NCBI GenBank assembly: GCA_012523365.1
Contig: JAAYIQ010000046.1
Span: forward strand, 1-52,040
Direction: 5' to 3'
Source of the DNA: Clostridiaceae bacterium
GTDB lineage: Bacteria > Bacillota > Clostridia > Saccharofermentanales > Saccharofermentanaceae
DNA: 52,040 nucleotides
Position numbers and translations under genes: made by a program. The notes under the pieces are model-generated. The model was not told the DNA's origin. It was given only the letters and a program-made list of their open reading frames with translations, and made no database searches. Shown here piece by piece: positions 15,869 to 23,395 of the stretch. Each line of letters begins with the position of its first letter. Positions within the stretch are counted from its first letter, which is position 1.

Positions 15869-17735
15869 TTCGGGCCTCCCCGTCGACCGGATCGGGTTCA
15901 TGTGAAGTTTTATCGTTTGACTTCCCGGCACGAACTGCGGCGCGCAGAATTTCATCCACCGCTTCTTCAACCTCATAAACCGACAGGTTCAGATCCGGAT
16001 AATCCGGAAGCAGAAGCTTCTCGAACGATACCAATTCCGGCAGTTCCAGCCCAAAATCCGCAACCTCGCGGCGGCCGGAAAAAAGTTGTTCCGGAGTTCC
16101 CTCGCAAATTGCCTTGCCGTGAGAAAGAACCAGCATCCGATCGGATATCCGGGCCGCCTCGTCCATGTTATGAGAGACCAAAATGATTGTCTTGCCAAGC
16201 TTTCGAAGTTCGCCGATGTATCGAAAAACGTCGCGTCGTCCGACCGGATCCAGCCCTGCGGCCGGCTCGTCCAGAACGAGGATATCCGGGTTCATCGCGA
16301 TGATCCCCGCAAAAGCGACACGTCTTTTCTGACCGCCGGACAGCTCGAACGGCGACCTTTCGAGATAAGTTTCGTCCAACCCGACCAGGCCGATCGCTTC
16401 TTTCATGTTGTCTTCGGCCGCTTCCGGCTTGACCCCCATCTTGAGCGGACCGAAAAGAATATCCTTCCGGACCGTCTCCTCGAAAAGCTGGTATTCCGGG
16501 TACTGAAACAAAAGTCCGACGCGTTTTCGGATCTCTTTCACATCCGAGTTTTTGCGTGTGTTCCACACCATGGAGTTCACCGACTCGAAAAGCTCAACGT
16601 CGCCGGTCTGGGGACGAATCAATCCGTTCAAATGAGAGATCAAAGTGGTTTTCCCCGATCCGCTGTGCCCGATTACCGAGAATATCTCTCCTTTTTTCAC
16701 CGAAAAGGAGATGTCGCAGAGTACTTTCTCACCCCGTTCTTCGTATGCGTGAGAAAGATTTCGGACCTGAAGGACAGTCTCCGTCGATTCAACGGATACT
16801 GACTCCCGGCTCGTCCCAATCGCATCGGATACAGTCTTCGCGTCGCAGTCCCGAAGAATCGAGCGAACGGCCTGAATCGCAGTATCCACCGACTGCAGAT
16901 ATTCTTGTCGGGGTTTCTTACCGAGCCGGCGACAAAGGGACATAACCACACCGACATAGACGGGAACATCCAGTCCGAGCTCTTTCATCCTGCTTTCTTC
17001 CAAGAATAACTCGCTCGGAGGGCCTTCCATCACAAGGCGGCCCTTTTCGAGAACAAATACTCTCTTTCCTCTTGCGGCCTCCGACATATCATGCGTAATA
17101 TGGACGACCGTGATGCCTTTTTCCGAACGCAATCGTTCAACGAGCAACAGAAATTCGTTGCGACTGATCGGATCCAACATTGCGGTCGATTCATCCAGAA
17201 TCAAGACCTCCGGCATCATAGCCAACACTCCGGCAATCGCCAGTTTTTGCTTCTGTCCGCCCGACAAACTGCTCGGAAGCCGATCCGCATATTCAGATAG
17301 GCCGACATATTTTAAAGCGTCGTCAACTCTCCGTCGAATCTCGGGAGTCGGCACACCCAAATTCTCCGGTCCGAATGCGACGTCCTCTTCAACCGAAGTC
17401 CCAACGATCTGATTATCGGGATTTTGAAAAACCATACCGCATCGACTGCGGATGGACCAGAAATTGTCCTCGGACAGGGCATTAAGACCCAAGACTTCCA
17501 GTGTTCCCTCGTCGGGAGCCTCGAGAACGTTAATCAGCTTGGCGAGAGTGGATTTACCCGAACCGTTTCTCCCGACAAAGACCACGTGTTCGCCTCTTTG
17601 AATCGAAAGAGAAAGTCCCGCCAAAGCCTGCACGGGGGGCATATCCTGTCGAGCATAGGAGAAGTACAGATCACAAGCCCGCACCGCGTCCTTCGATTCA
17701 AGTTCTATATCCGGTTTTGGCGAGTGTTCTGTCAT
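15861..17735 (-). CDS. Fused energy-coupling factor ATPase (EcfA1-EcfA2 in one chain)
   Basis: 624 residues with two complete ABC ATPase units, which in most Firmicutes are two separate genes. Unit 1: Walker A GRNGSGKS (55-62), Q-loop QNPDNQIVG, signature SLSGGQ (156-161), Walker B LILDEST, switch His in ITHD. Unit 2: Walker A GHSGSGKT (356-363), QYPEYQLFEET, signature ELSGGQKRR (about 464-472), Walker B LVLDEP (485-490), SHN. The linker is about residues 250-320. QYPEYQLFEET and DEPAAGLDP are typical of EcfA2, and the first half resembles EcfA1. Both units keep all catalytic residues. The complex with EcfT powers uptake of vitamins or metals through S components. A strong terminator stands immediately before its ribosome site. 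Confidence 0.93.
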   Translation of the reverse strand: MTEHSPKPDIELESKDAVRACDLYFSYARQDMPPVQALAGLSLSIQRGEHVVFVGRNGSGKSTLAKLINVLEAPDEGTLEVLGLNALSEDNFWSIRSRCGMVFQNPDNQIVGTSVEEDVAFGPENLGVPTPEIRRRVDDALKYVGLSEYADRLPSSLSGGQKQKLAIAGVLAMMPEVLILDESTAMLDPISRNEFLLLVERLRSEKGITVVHITHDMSEAARGKRVFVLEKGRLVMEGPPSELFLEESRMKELGLDVPVYVGVVMSLCRRLGKKPRQEYLQSVDTAIQAVRSILRDCDAKTVSDAIGTSRESVSVESTETVLQVRNLSHAYEERGEKVLCDISFSVKKGEIFSVIGHSGSGKTTLISHLNGLIRPQTGDVELFESVNSMVWNTRKNSDVKEIRKRVGLLFQYPEYQLFEETVRKDILFGPLKMGVKPEAAEDNMKEAIGLVGLDETYLERSPFELSGGQKRRVAFAGIIAMNPDILVLDEPAAGLDPVGRRDVFRYIGELRKLGKTIILVSHNMDEAARISDRMLVLSHGKAICEGTPEQLFSGRREVADFGLELPELVSFEKLLLPDYPDLNLSVYEVEEAVDEILRAAVRAGKSNDKTSHEPDPVDGEARND

Positions 17736-17746
17736 TCCTGCTCCTC

Positions 17747-17785
17747 AAAAAAAAGGGTGCGGCATGCTTAAGCACGCCGGCACCC
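17747..17785 (-). terminator. Strong intrinsic terminator between rplQ and ecfA
   Basis: On the minus strand a hairpin of about 13 base pairs (one bulged C, one G-T pair, TTAA loop; 17785-17755) is followed by eight T residues (17754-17747). The T run leads directly into GAGGAG, the ribosome site of ecfA, 12 bases before its ATG. It should end most ribosomal transcripts after rplQ. Confidence 0.9.
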
Positions 17786-17818
17786 GTGACCCATCTGTTC
17801 ATCCGTTCCGAATCGTCG

Positions 17819-18343
17819 TTACACCAGTTCCAATTGTGCCATCTCGGAAGCGTCTCCGCGCCGGGTGCCCAATTTGATAATGCGGGTATAACCGCCGGAT
17901 CTGTTGGTGTATTTCGGAGCAACATCATTAAAAAGAATGTTGATCGGATTGACGGTATTCTTATCGGAATCATGACTCTTTCTCAGCCAATACGCCATAC
18001 TTCTGCGGGCGGCCAAACGTGAGGGCGAATCGACCTGATCTACACGGGTCTTGATCTCGCGATCGACGACCTCGTACTTGGATCCGTTCTTTGAAGTCTT
18101 GGAAATCAGCATTTTCTTGCCCTTGGAGTCCATTTTCGCTGTGGAAAAAGTGACTTCTTTGTTTGTATAGTTGTCCTTTTCACGGATTGCTTCCGTGATC
18201 AGACTTTCGGCGATCTTGCTGACTTCCTTGGCACGTGCCACGGTAGTGACCACCTTGCCGCTCACAATCAGCGAAGTCGTCAGATTTCTAAGTATTGCCA
18301 TGCGCTGATCGGCTGCGCGGCCAAGTTTTCTGTATCCTGGCAT
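17819..18343 (-). CDS. rplQ: 50S ribosomal protein L17
   Basis: 174 residues, longer than the usual 115-130. The N-terminus [23 protein letters not shown] and the region TVARAKEV are standard, and the C-terminus [25 protein letters not shown] is also standard. The extra length is an internal insertion of roughly 50 residues (about 65-115, [18 protein letters not shown] and onward). It is the last ribosomal gene of the cluster, 36 bases after rpoA, and is followed by a strong terminator. Confidence 0.96.
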   Translation of the reverse strand: MPGYRKLGRAADQRMAILRNLTTSLIVSGKVVTTVARAKEVSKIAESLITEAIREKDNYTNKEVTFSTAKMDSKGKKMLISKTSKNGSKYEVVDREIKTRVDQVDSPSRLAARRSMAYWLRKSHDSDKNTVNPINILFNDVAPKYTNRSGGYTRIIKLGTRRGDASEMAQLELV

Positions 18344-18379
18344 GGGTTCATCCTCCTATTTGATATGCGTTCCGACGGA

Positions 18380-19333
18380 TTAATCGTCGTTGGACGCAAG
18401 TGTCAGTTCCATTTCCTCGAGCTTGAGTATAACCTCTTCGAGTGACTTTTTACCGAGATTTCTGACCTTCATCATCTCGTCTTCGGTCCGTGCCACAAGA
18501 TCACCGATGGTATTGATCCCCGCCCTCTTCAGGCAGTTATAGGTCCGAACAGAAAAGTCCAGATCCTCGATCACAACATCATGCTTGGTGTTCTTGTTCA
18601 AACCCTCGTCCGCGTCACGGAAACTCATCGAACTTTCCTTGCCGGTAAGCGCGATAAAGAGTCCCAGATGCTCGCAAAGAATCGAAGCGGCGGAGGAAAG
18701 GGCTTCATTCACCTCAATGGTGGAATCCGTCCAAACCTCGAGCGTAAGACTGTCAAAGTCCGTCCGCTCACCGACACGAGTATTCTCTATGGAATAATTC
18801 GCCTTGCGAACAGGGGTAAAAATCGAATCGACCGAAATGACTCCGATGGTCTGTGTGGACGGCTTGTTCTGATCCGCCGTCGCGTAACCGCGTCCCTTGC
18901 TGATCGTAAGCTCCATAAAAAGCCTTCCGGCTCCGTTGAGTGTGGCGATCACGTGGTTCGGATTCATGATCTCGACTTCCTCGTCATGAACGATATCGCC
19001 TGCCGTAATCACTCCGGAACGACCCTCGTCGGTACTGATATAGACCGTCTTGGGAGCGTCGGAATGCAGTTTGGCGCGAATACCTTTCACATTGAGAATG
19101 ATCTCCGTCATGTCCTCGATGACACCGACAATCGTGGAGAACTCGTGATAGACGCCCTCAACACGGATCGCGGTAACCGCGGCTCCGGTCAATGATGAAA
19201 GCAGAACCCTGCGCAACGAATTTCCGAGAGTCGTTCCGTAACCACGCTCCAAAGGAGCAATTACGAATTTGCCGTATGCGTTATTCTCTTCCAGTTCAAC
19301 ACAATCGATGACCGGTTTCATAATATCAATCAT
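18380..19333 (-). CDS. rpoA: RNA polymerase subunit alpha
   Basis: 317 residues from the ATG at 19333, preceded by AAGGAGG; the open frame to 19372 has no such site. The assembly domain is seen in LERGYGTTLGNSLRRVLLSSL and VEGVYHEFSTIVGVIEDM. The C-terminal domain that touches promoters and activators is present: SVRTYNCLKRAGINTIGDL and MKVRNLGKKSLEEV. It lies in the usual place between rpsD and rplQ. Confidence 0.98.
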   Translation of the reverse strand: MIDIMKPVIDCVELEENNAYGKFVIAPLERGYGTTLGNSLRRVLLSSLTGAAVTAIRVEGVYHEFSTIVGVIEDMTEIILNVKGIRAKLHSDAPKTVYISTDEGRSGVITAGDIVHDEEVEIMNPNHVIATLNGAGRLFMELTISKGRGYATADQNKPSTQTIGVISVDSIFTPVRKANYSIENTRVGERTDFDSLTLEVWTDSTIEVNEALSSAASILCEHLGLFIALTGKESSMSFRDADEGLNKNTKHDVVIEDLDFSVRTYNCLKRAGINTIGDLVARTEDEMMKVRNLGKKSLEEVILKLEEMELTLASNDD

Positions 19334-19372
19334 AGTTTCCTCCTTGCAGTTCTCACCGCTGGTCACGGGCAA

Positions 19373-19990
19373 TTACTTCGAGTACAACTCGACGATCAAC
19401 GTCTCCTTGACCTCAATGTCCACATCCTCACGTGCAGGAATCTGTACAATCTTTCCGGTCAGTGTGTCTTCGTCAAAAGACAACCAAGCGGGAACCGGAC
19501 GTGCGCCCGAAAGGTTCTCGAATGCGGGAGATTTGCGGGATCCCTGACGAACCGTGATCACGTCGCCGGCCTTCAGGGTCATGGATGCGATGTCCGCTTT
19601 CTTGCCGTTCAAGAGGAAAGGTCCGTGTGTAACCAACTGACGGGCTTGCGATCTCGAAGACGCATACCCCATCCGATAGACGATATTGTCCATCCGCAAC
19701 TCGAGGAGTCGGAGAAGGTTCTCACCCGTCTTGCCGTTCATGCGAACCGCACGGTCAAATGTCAAACGGAACTGATCCTCCAGCAAGCCATAAAAACGCT
19801 TGGTCTTCTGCTTCTCGCGAAGTTGAAGTCCGTATTCCGAAACTTTTTTTCTGCCCTGTCCGTGCTGTCCCGGCGCAAAACTTCTGCGAGCGAGAGCGCA
19901 CTTCGTGGAATAACACCGTTGTCCCTTGAGGAAGAGCTTATCGCCCTCTCTGCGGCACAGGCGGCACGATGCATCTGTATATCTGGCCAT
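19373..19990 (-). CDS. rpsD: 30S ribosomal protein S4
   Basis: 205 residues, cysteine-containing (zinc) form: SCRLCRREG and CYSTKC near the N-terminus. The S4 RNA-binding domain follows ([25 protein letters not shown]). It binds 16S rRNA early in 30S assembly. It lies within the alpha operon between rpsK and rpoA; in bacteria with this arrangement S4 can repress the operon, and a structured leader is present before rpsM. Confidence 0.98.
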   Translation of the reverse strand: MARYTDASCRLCRREGDKLFLKGQRCYSTKCALARRSFAPGQHGQGRKKVSEYGLQLREKQKTKRFYGLLEDQFRLTFDRAVRMNGKTGENLLRLLELRMDNIVYRMGYASSRSQARQLVTHGPFLLNGKKADIASMTLKAGDVITVRQGSRKSPAFENLSGARPVPAWLSFDEDTLTGKIVQIPAREDVDIEVKETLIVELYSK

Positions 19991-20007
19991 GATTTATTCC
20001 TCCGTAA

Positions 20008-20409
20008 TCAGACTCTTCTTCTCTTGGGCGGTCTGCAACCATTGTGCGGAACCGGGGTAACATCCTTGATCATCGTCACATCCAAACCAGCTGTTTGAAG
20101 TGCGCGAATCGCGGACTCACGACCGGCTCCGGGTCCCTTAACGAAAACCTCAACCGTGCGCATGCCATGATCGACAGCTTTACGTGCCGCATCTTCAGCC
20201 GCGGTTTGAGCGGCAAACGGAGTACCCTTACGGGAGCCCTTCATGCCCATTTCTCCGGCAGATGCCCAAGATATCGCATTACCCAACGGGTCTGTAATCG
20301 TAACAATGGTATTGTTGAAAGTCGAATGAATATGCGCGTGACCGCGGTCAATATTCTTACGCTCTCTCTTCTTCGGTCTGCTGACCGTTTTCTTTGTCAC
20401 CTTAGCCAT
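20008..20409 (-). CDS. rpsK: 30S ribosomal protein S11
   Basis: 133 residues. Family features are [19 protein letters not shown], the [20 protein letters not shown] stretch and the C-terminal signature [18 protein letters not shown]. It helps form the platform of the 30S subunit near the mRNA exit. It lies 11 bases after rpsM in the alpha operon. Confidence 0.98.
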   Translation of the reverse strand: MAKVTKKTVSRPKKRERKNIDRGHAHIHSTFNNTIVTITDPLGNAISWASAGEMGMKGSRKGTPFAAQTAAEDAARKAVDHGMRTVEVFVKGPGAGRESAIRALQTAGLDVTMIKDVTPVPHNGCRPPKRRRV

Positions 20410-20420
20410 GGTACTCCTCC

Positions 20421-20789
20421 TTACTTCTTCCTGCCGGCCATCGTGCGCTTCGGACCCTTGCGGGTACGCGCGTTGGTCTTCGTGCGCTGGCCGTGTACGG
20501 GAAGTCCCATCCTATGGCGGCGGCCACGGTAGCAGCCGATCTCAGTCAGTCTTTTGATGTTCATCGAAACTTCTCTTCGAAGATCCCCCTCGACGGTTAC
20601 CGTGGACTCGATCCTCTCGCGGATCTTTACCAGATCGTCATCGGAAAGGTCTTTCATCCGTGTGTCGGGATTGATCGAAGTCTCGCTTAAGATTCGTGCA
20701 GAAGTTGTTTTACCAATACCGAAAATATAGGTAAGCGCGATTTCCACTCGCTTCTCGTTCGGTAAATCTACACCGGCAATACGTGCCAT
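20421..20789 (-). CDS. rpsM: 30S ribosomal protein S13
   Basis: 122 residues from the ATG at 20789 ([19 protein letters not shown]), preceded by GGAGGTG; an in-frame GTG at 20798 overlaps that site and is unlikely. The helix region [14 protein letters not shown] and the basic tail [16 protein letters not shown]-like are standard (here [17 protein letters not shown]). It contacts the 50S subunit and P-site tRNA. The 189-base gap between it and rpmJ is by far the longest in the alpha operon. Confidence 0.98.
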   Translation of the reverse strand: MARIAGVDLPNEKRVEIALTYIFGIGKTTSARILSETSINPDTRMKDLSDDDLVKIRERIESTVTVEGDLRREVSMNIKRLTEIGCYRGRRHRMGLPVHGQRTKTNARTRKGPKRTMAGRKK

Positions 20790-20861
20790 CTGTTGCACCT
20801 CCGTGAATGAAATTGCTCGTTCTTCTTCTTAGGTATATATACAACACGCGGTATGAAGATT

Positions 20862-20903
20862 CCTCCGCCGTCAAGCGGAGGCAGCCGCCTTCACAAAATG
20901 CAT
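20862..20903 (-). promoter_or_regulatory. Structured leader upstream of rpsM with a mini-ORF
   Basis: The arms CCTCCGC and GCGGAGG (20881-20875 and 20868-20862) form a perfect 7-bp hairpin with loop TTGACG on the transcript strand. A 10-codon ORF (20903-20871, MHFVKAAASA) with AAAGGA upstream ends inside this hairpin. The position matches that of the S4 binding site in the E. coli alpha operon leader, but no sequence similarity was tested. Confidence 0.4.
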
Positions 20904-20978
20904 GTAATATCCTTTGTTTAGTTCGTCTTGACTCAAATCAGCGATCCGCGGAAACGGACCGGCGCGGGGCTCAGCAAA

Positions 20979-21092
20979 TCAGCCCTGCTTTTGCTTGTGC
21001 TTAGGGTCGGAACAAATAACCATCACTTTTCCGTGACGGCGAATGGTCTTGCATTTCTCGCACATCGGCTTGACCGAAGGTCTCACTTTCAT
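20979..21092 (-). CDS. rpmJ: 50S ribosomal protein L36
   Basis: 37 residues, too short for routine gene calling. The sequence begins [19 protein letters not shown] and continues with [18 protein letters not shown]; the Cys-X2-Cys, Cys and His residues are those of the zinc-binding form. CAGGAGG lies upstream. A strong promoter lies about 70 bases upstream, so rpmJ heads a transcript with rpsM, rpsK, rpsD, rpoA and rplQ. Confidence 0.98.
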   Translation of the reverse strand: MKVRPSVKPMCEKCKTIRRHGKVMVICSDPKHKQKQG

Positions 21093-21162
21093 TTCTTTAT
21101 CCTCCTGAATTCTCGTCTGCAAAACGCAGAACAACGAACACCAATCCGGCGCACGCTATAAT

Positions 21163-21190
21163 ATAATACCAGAAATAGATGGGTTTGCAA
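21163..21190 (-). promoter_or_regulatory. Predicted promoter of the alpha operon (rpmJ onward)
   Basis: On the minus strand TTGCAA (21190-21185), a 16-base spacer and TATTAT (21168-21163), with TGG just before the -10 giving an extended -10. Transcription should start near 21156, about 65 bases before rpmJ. Confidence 0.7.
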
Positions 21191-21244
21191 GGGTTTTTCA
21201 ACAAATCGCAAAATCGATTCCGTCGGTATTTTTGTCGAAAATCG

Positions 21245-21463
21245 CTACTTCGCGCGCCACGTGATGCGCCCCTTAGACAGGTCATACGGCGATAATTCCA
21301 GTGTTACCCGGTCTCCGGTCAGAATCTTGATATAATTCTGGCGAAGCCTGCCTGAAATATGTGCCATGACGATGTGGCCGTTCTCGAGTTTGACTCGAAA
21401 CTTTGCGTTCGGTAATGCATCCTCAACGATGCCTTCTACTTCAATTACGTCTTCCTTTGCCAT
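21245..21463 (-). CDS. infA: Translation initiation factor IF-1
   Basis: 72 residues, the standard length. An OB-fold with [36 protein letters not shown] and [17 protein letters not shown]. It binds the A site of the 30S subunit during initiation. It lies one base after the KOW gene and before rpmJ, the usual order. Confidence 0.98.
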   Translation of the reverse strand: MAKEDVIEVEGIVEDALPNAKFRVKLENGHIVMAHISGRLRQNYIKILTGDRVTLELSPYDLSKGRITWRAK

Positions 21464-21464
21464 T

Positions 21465-21767
21465 TTAAATTCCTTTCTGTATGTGTGTATCTTTCCATGA
21501 TATCAATGCCTTACGAATTTCCGCATCCTTGACCCCGGCCGGTCGTTTCGGCGCCTCCCGAATCCATTCCGCCAAATCCGCCGGAATCGTTCCCACAACG
21601 TCCGCGTGACGGATCCTCTTCTTTTTGGTGTGTTGAAGCGGCCTTTTCTTTCCGTCGCTCAGTTCGAAAAAGAAATCGTCCCCACCTACAATAACATAAA
21701 TTTCGCCCTTGTCTCTCCCTGCGAGCGATCGAACGACCGGTACTCCGTCCTTTTTGAATCCGTTCAA
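21465..21767 (-). CDS. KOW-domain RNA-binding protein (L14e-like), between map and infA
   Basis: 100 residues. A KOW-type motif covers about 8-45 ([29 protein letters not shown]), followed by a basic patch ([15 protein letters not shown]) and a helical tail. A gene of this type sits between map and infA in many Clostridia and is taken to bind RNA or ribosomes; its role is not established. The start codon appears to be TTG at 21767, overlapping the stop of map as TTGA, with GCGGAG 8 bases upstream. Confidence 0.85.
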   Translation of the reverse strand: MNGFKKDGVPVVRSLAGRDKGEIYVIVGGDDFFFELSDGKKRPLQHTKKKRIRHADVVGTIPADLAEWIREAPKRPAGVKDAEIRKALISWKDTHIQKGI

Positions 21768-22540
21768 GCGGTTTCTCCGCTTGTGTCAAAATATGTCGTG
21801 AGGATCGGACCGTCCGAAGTGATGGCGAATGTGTTCTCATAATGAGCGGAATTTTTACCGTCAGCCGTTACGATCGTCCACCGGTCCGACATCATGCGAA
21901 CCGCCCCGGTCCCGGAATTCATCATCGGCTCGACGGCAATTACCAGGCCCTCAAAGATTCTCGGACCGTGCCCTTCTCTTCCATAATTCGGAACATCGGG
22001 CTCCTCGTGGAGACTTTCCCCGATCCCGTGTCCGACGAGTTGCTTCACGACTCCAAGTCCGTGAGCTTCGGCATGCTGTTGGATCGCGGCAGAGATATCA
22101 CCGATCCGGTTGCCGACTCTCGCTTGTTCCAGGCCCTTCCAGAAGCATTCTTCGGTGATCTGAATCAGCTTATGGTTCTCTGCGGATATTTCTCCGACAG
22201 CAAAAGTTCTTGCCGCGTCGCCGTGATAGCCGTCGAGACACGCACCCACGTCAATGCTGATAATGTCACCGGACTTGAGAGTCCTGGTTTTACTCGGAAT
22301 CCCGTGTACCACCTCGTCATTGATCGATGCGCATATCGAAGCCGGGAAAGGCGGTGAGCCGTAGTTGAGAAAAGAGGGAACCGCTTTGTTTTCGCGAATC
22401 ACTTCCTCCGCGACACGATCCAGGTCCCATGTCGAAACTCCCGGCCTCACAGCCTTTTCGACAGCCTCAAGAGCCAGCGCGACGATACGGCCGGCCGCCT
22501 TCATTTTCTCGATCTCGGATTGATTCTTAAGTTTTACCAC
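21764..22540 (-). CDS. map: Methionine aminopeptidase, type I
   Basis: 258 residues. It removes the N-terminal methionine from new proteins using two metal ions. The ligands lie in IDVGACLDGYHGDAARTF (two Asp), in GHGIGESLHEEP (His), in AVEPMMN (Glu) and in the C-terminal ENTFAIT (Glu). HGIP in VVHGIPS carries the substrate-side His. The start is GTG at 22540, overlapping the end of adk by 14 bases with GAGGAG upstream. adk, map, KOW gene and infA are packed without gaps. Confidence 0.96.
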   Translation of the reverse strand: MVKLKNQSEIEKMKAAGRIVALALEAVEKAVRPGVSTWDLDRVAEEVIRENKAVPSFLNYGSPPFPASICASINDEVVHGIPSKTRTLKSGDIISIDVGACLDGYHGDAARTFAVGEISAENHKLIQITEECFWKGLEQARVGNRIGDISAAIQQHAEAHGLGVVKQLVGHGIGESLHEEPDVPNYGREGHGPRIFEGLVIAVEPMMNSGTGAVRMMSDRWTIVTADGKNSAHYENTFAITSDGPILTTYFDTSGETA

Positions 22541-23210
22541 TGCTTGTCTCCTCAGAAATAATTCCGCTAAACCTCATCTTTATCTCCAGTTCGGCCATCG
22601 CGGTCGGAAGGCCGGCGGAATTGTCGATATCGATAACAAGACCCTTTTCGCGGTAATACTCATCGAGAGGACGGGTCTTCTCGTAATATGTGCTTAAGCG
22701 ATTCAAGACGGTGTCCGGTTGGTCGTCCGCGCGTTGAATCACCTCGCCACCGCACAGATCACACACGCCCTCAACCCGGGTCGGATTGAAAGTCAGGCTG
22801 AAATTTGCGCCGCAGGCCTTACAGATTCTTCTTTCCGATATCCGTTTGATAATTAATTGGTCCGGAACCGATAAACTGATCACCGCCTCGATTTCGCGGC
22901 CTGAGCCGTCTAAGAGTCGGTCCAGGGCGAGTGCCTGATTGATGGTTCTCGGAAATCCGTCCAAGAGAAAATGTTCCGCGCAATCCGGCATGGACAACCT
23001 GTCCTCCAACATCGAAATCGTCACCGAATCCGGAACGAGATCCCCTTTCTCGATGTATACTCTTGCTTCCTTCCCTAACGGAGTATCGCCTTTAATGTTC
23101 GCCCGGAAAATGTCGCCGGTCGAAATATGAGAAATTCCGTATTTCTCGTGAAGAGCGACCGCAATCGTTCCCTTTCCTGCACCCGGAGCACCCAACAAGA
23201 TTAAACGCAT
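22527..23210 (-). CDS. adk: Adenylate kinase
   Basis: 227 residues, the long form. The P-loop GAPGAGKGT is at 7-15. The LID domain holds a four-cysteine zinc site (CKACGANFS and CDLCGG), as in many Gram-positive bacteria. DGFPRTINQA is the AMP-binding region. It balances ATP, ADP and AMP. It follows secY after a 185-base gap with strong secondary structure; AAAGGAGAG precedes the start. Confidence 0.97.
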   Translation of the reverse strand: MRLILLGAPGAGKGTIAVALHEKYGISHISTGDIFRANIKGDTPLGKEARVYIEKGDLVPDSVTISMLEDRLSMPDCAEHFLLDGFPRTINQALALDRLLDGSGREIEAVISLSVPDQLIIKRISERRICKACGANFSLTFNPTRVEGVCDLCGGEVIQRADDQPDTVLNRLSTYYEKTRPLDEYYREKGLVIDIDNSAGLPTAMAELEIKMRFSGIISEETSSGKT

Positions 23211-23261
23211 CGTTACTCTCCTTTCATTTCACTCGTCCGGAACTGTTCTTCCAGCCGTGAC

Positions 23262-23323
23262 GAAACGGATCCGTTTCACGCAAAAGACCGCGTGCGGTAG
23301 CGAGTGGCTTCCCGCAGGCGGTC
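23262..23323 (-). terminator. Terminator-like hairpin and adjacent palindrome between secY and adk
   Basis: On the minus strand GACCGC-C-TGCGG (23323-23312) pairs with CCGCA-C-GCGGTC (23297-23286), one mismatch in 12, followed by TCTTTTG. Next comes a perfect 16-base palindrome GAAACGGATCCGTTTC (23277-23262). Both could form on the transcript between secY and adk and act as a partial stop or processing site. Confidence 0.6.
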
Positions 23324-23395
23324 ATTTGAGTGCTTATTCGAATTGTTTCCGACTTCGTTTGCATATTGAGAACCCCGTTGATCCGATGCACAGCA

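Noticed and set aside
15152-16186. 344-codon plus-strand open frame over ecfT and ecfA
   Set aside because: It is antisense to conserved genes, has no ribosome site and has an unnatural Arg/His/Asn-rich composition.
23262-23277. The 16-base palindrome as a transposon end or attachment site
   Set aside because: No transposase, duplicated target or second copy was seen; an RNA or DNA control element is more likely.
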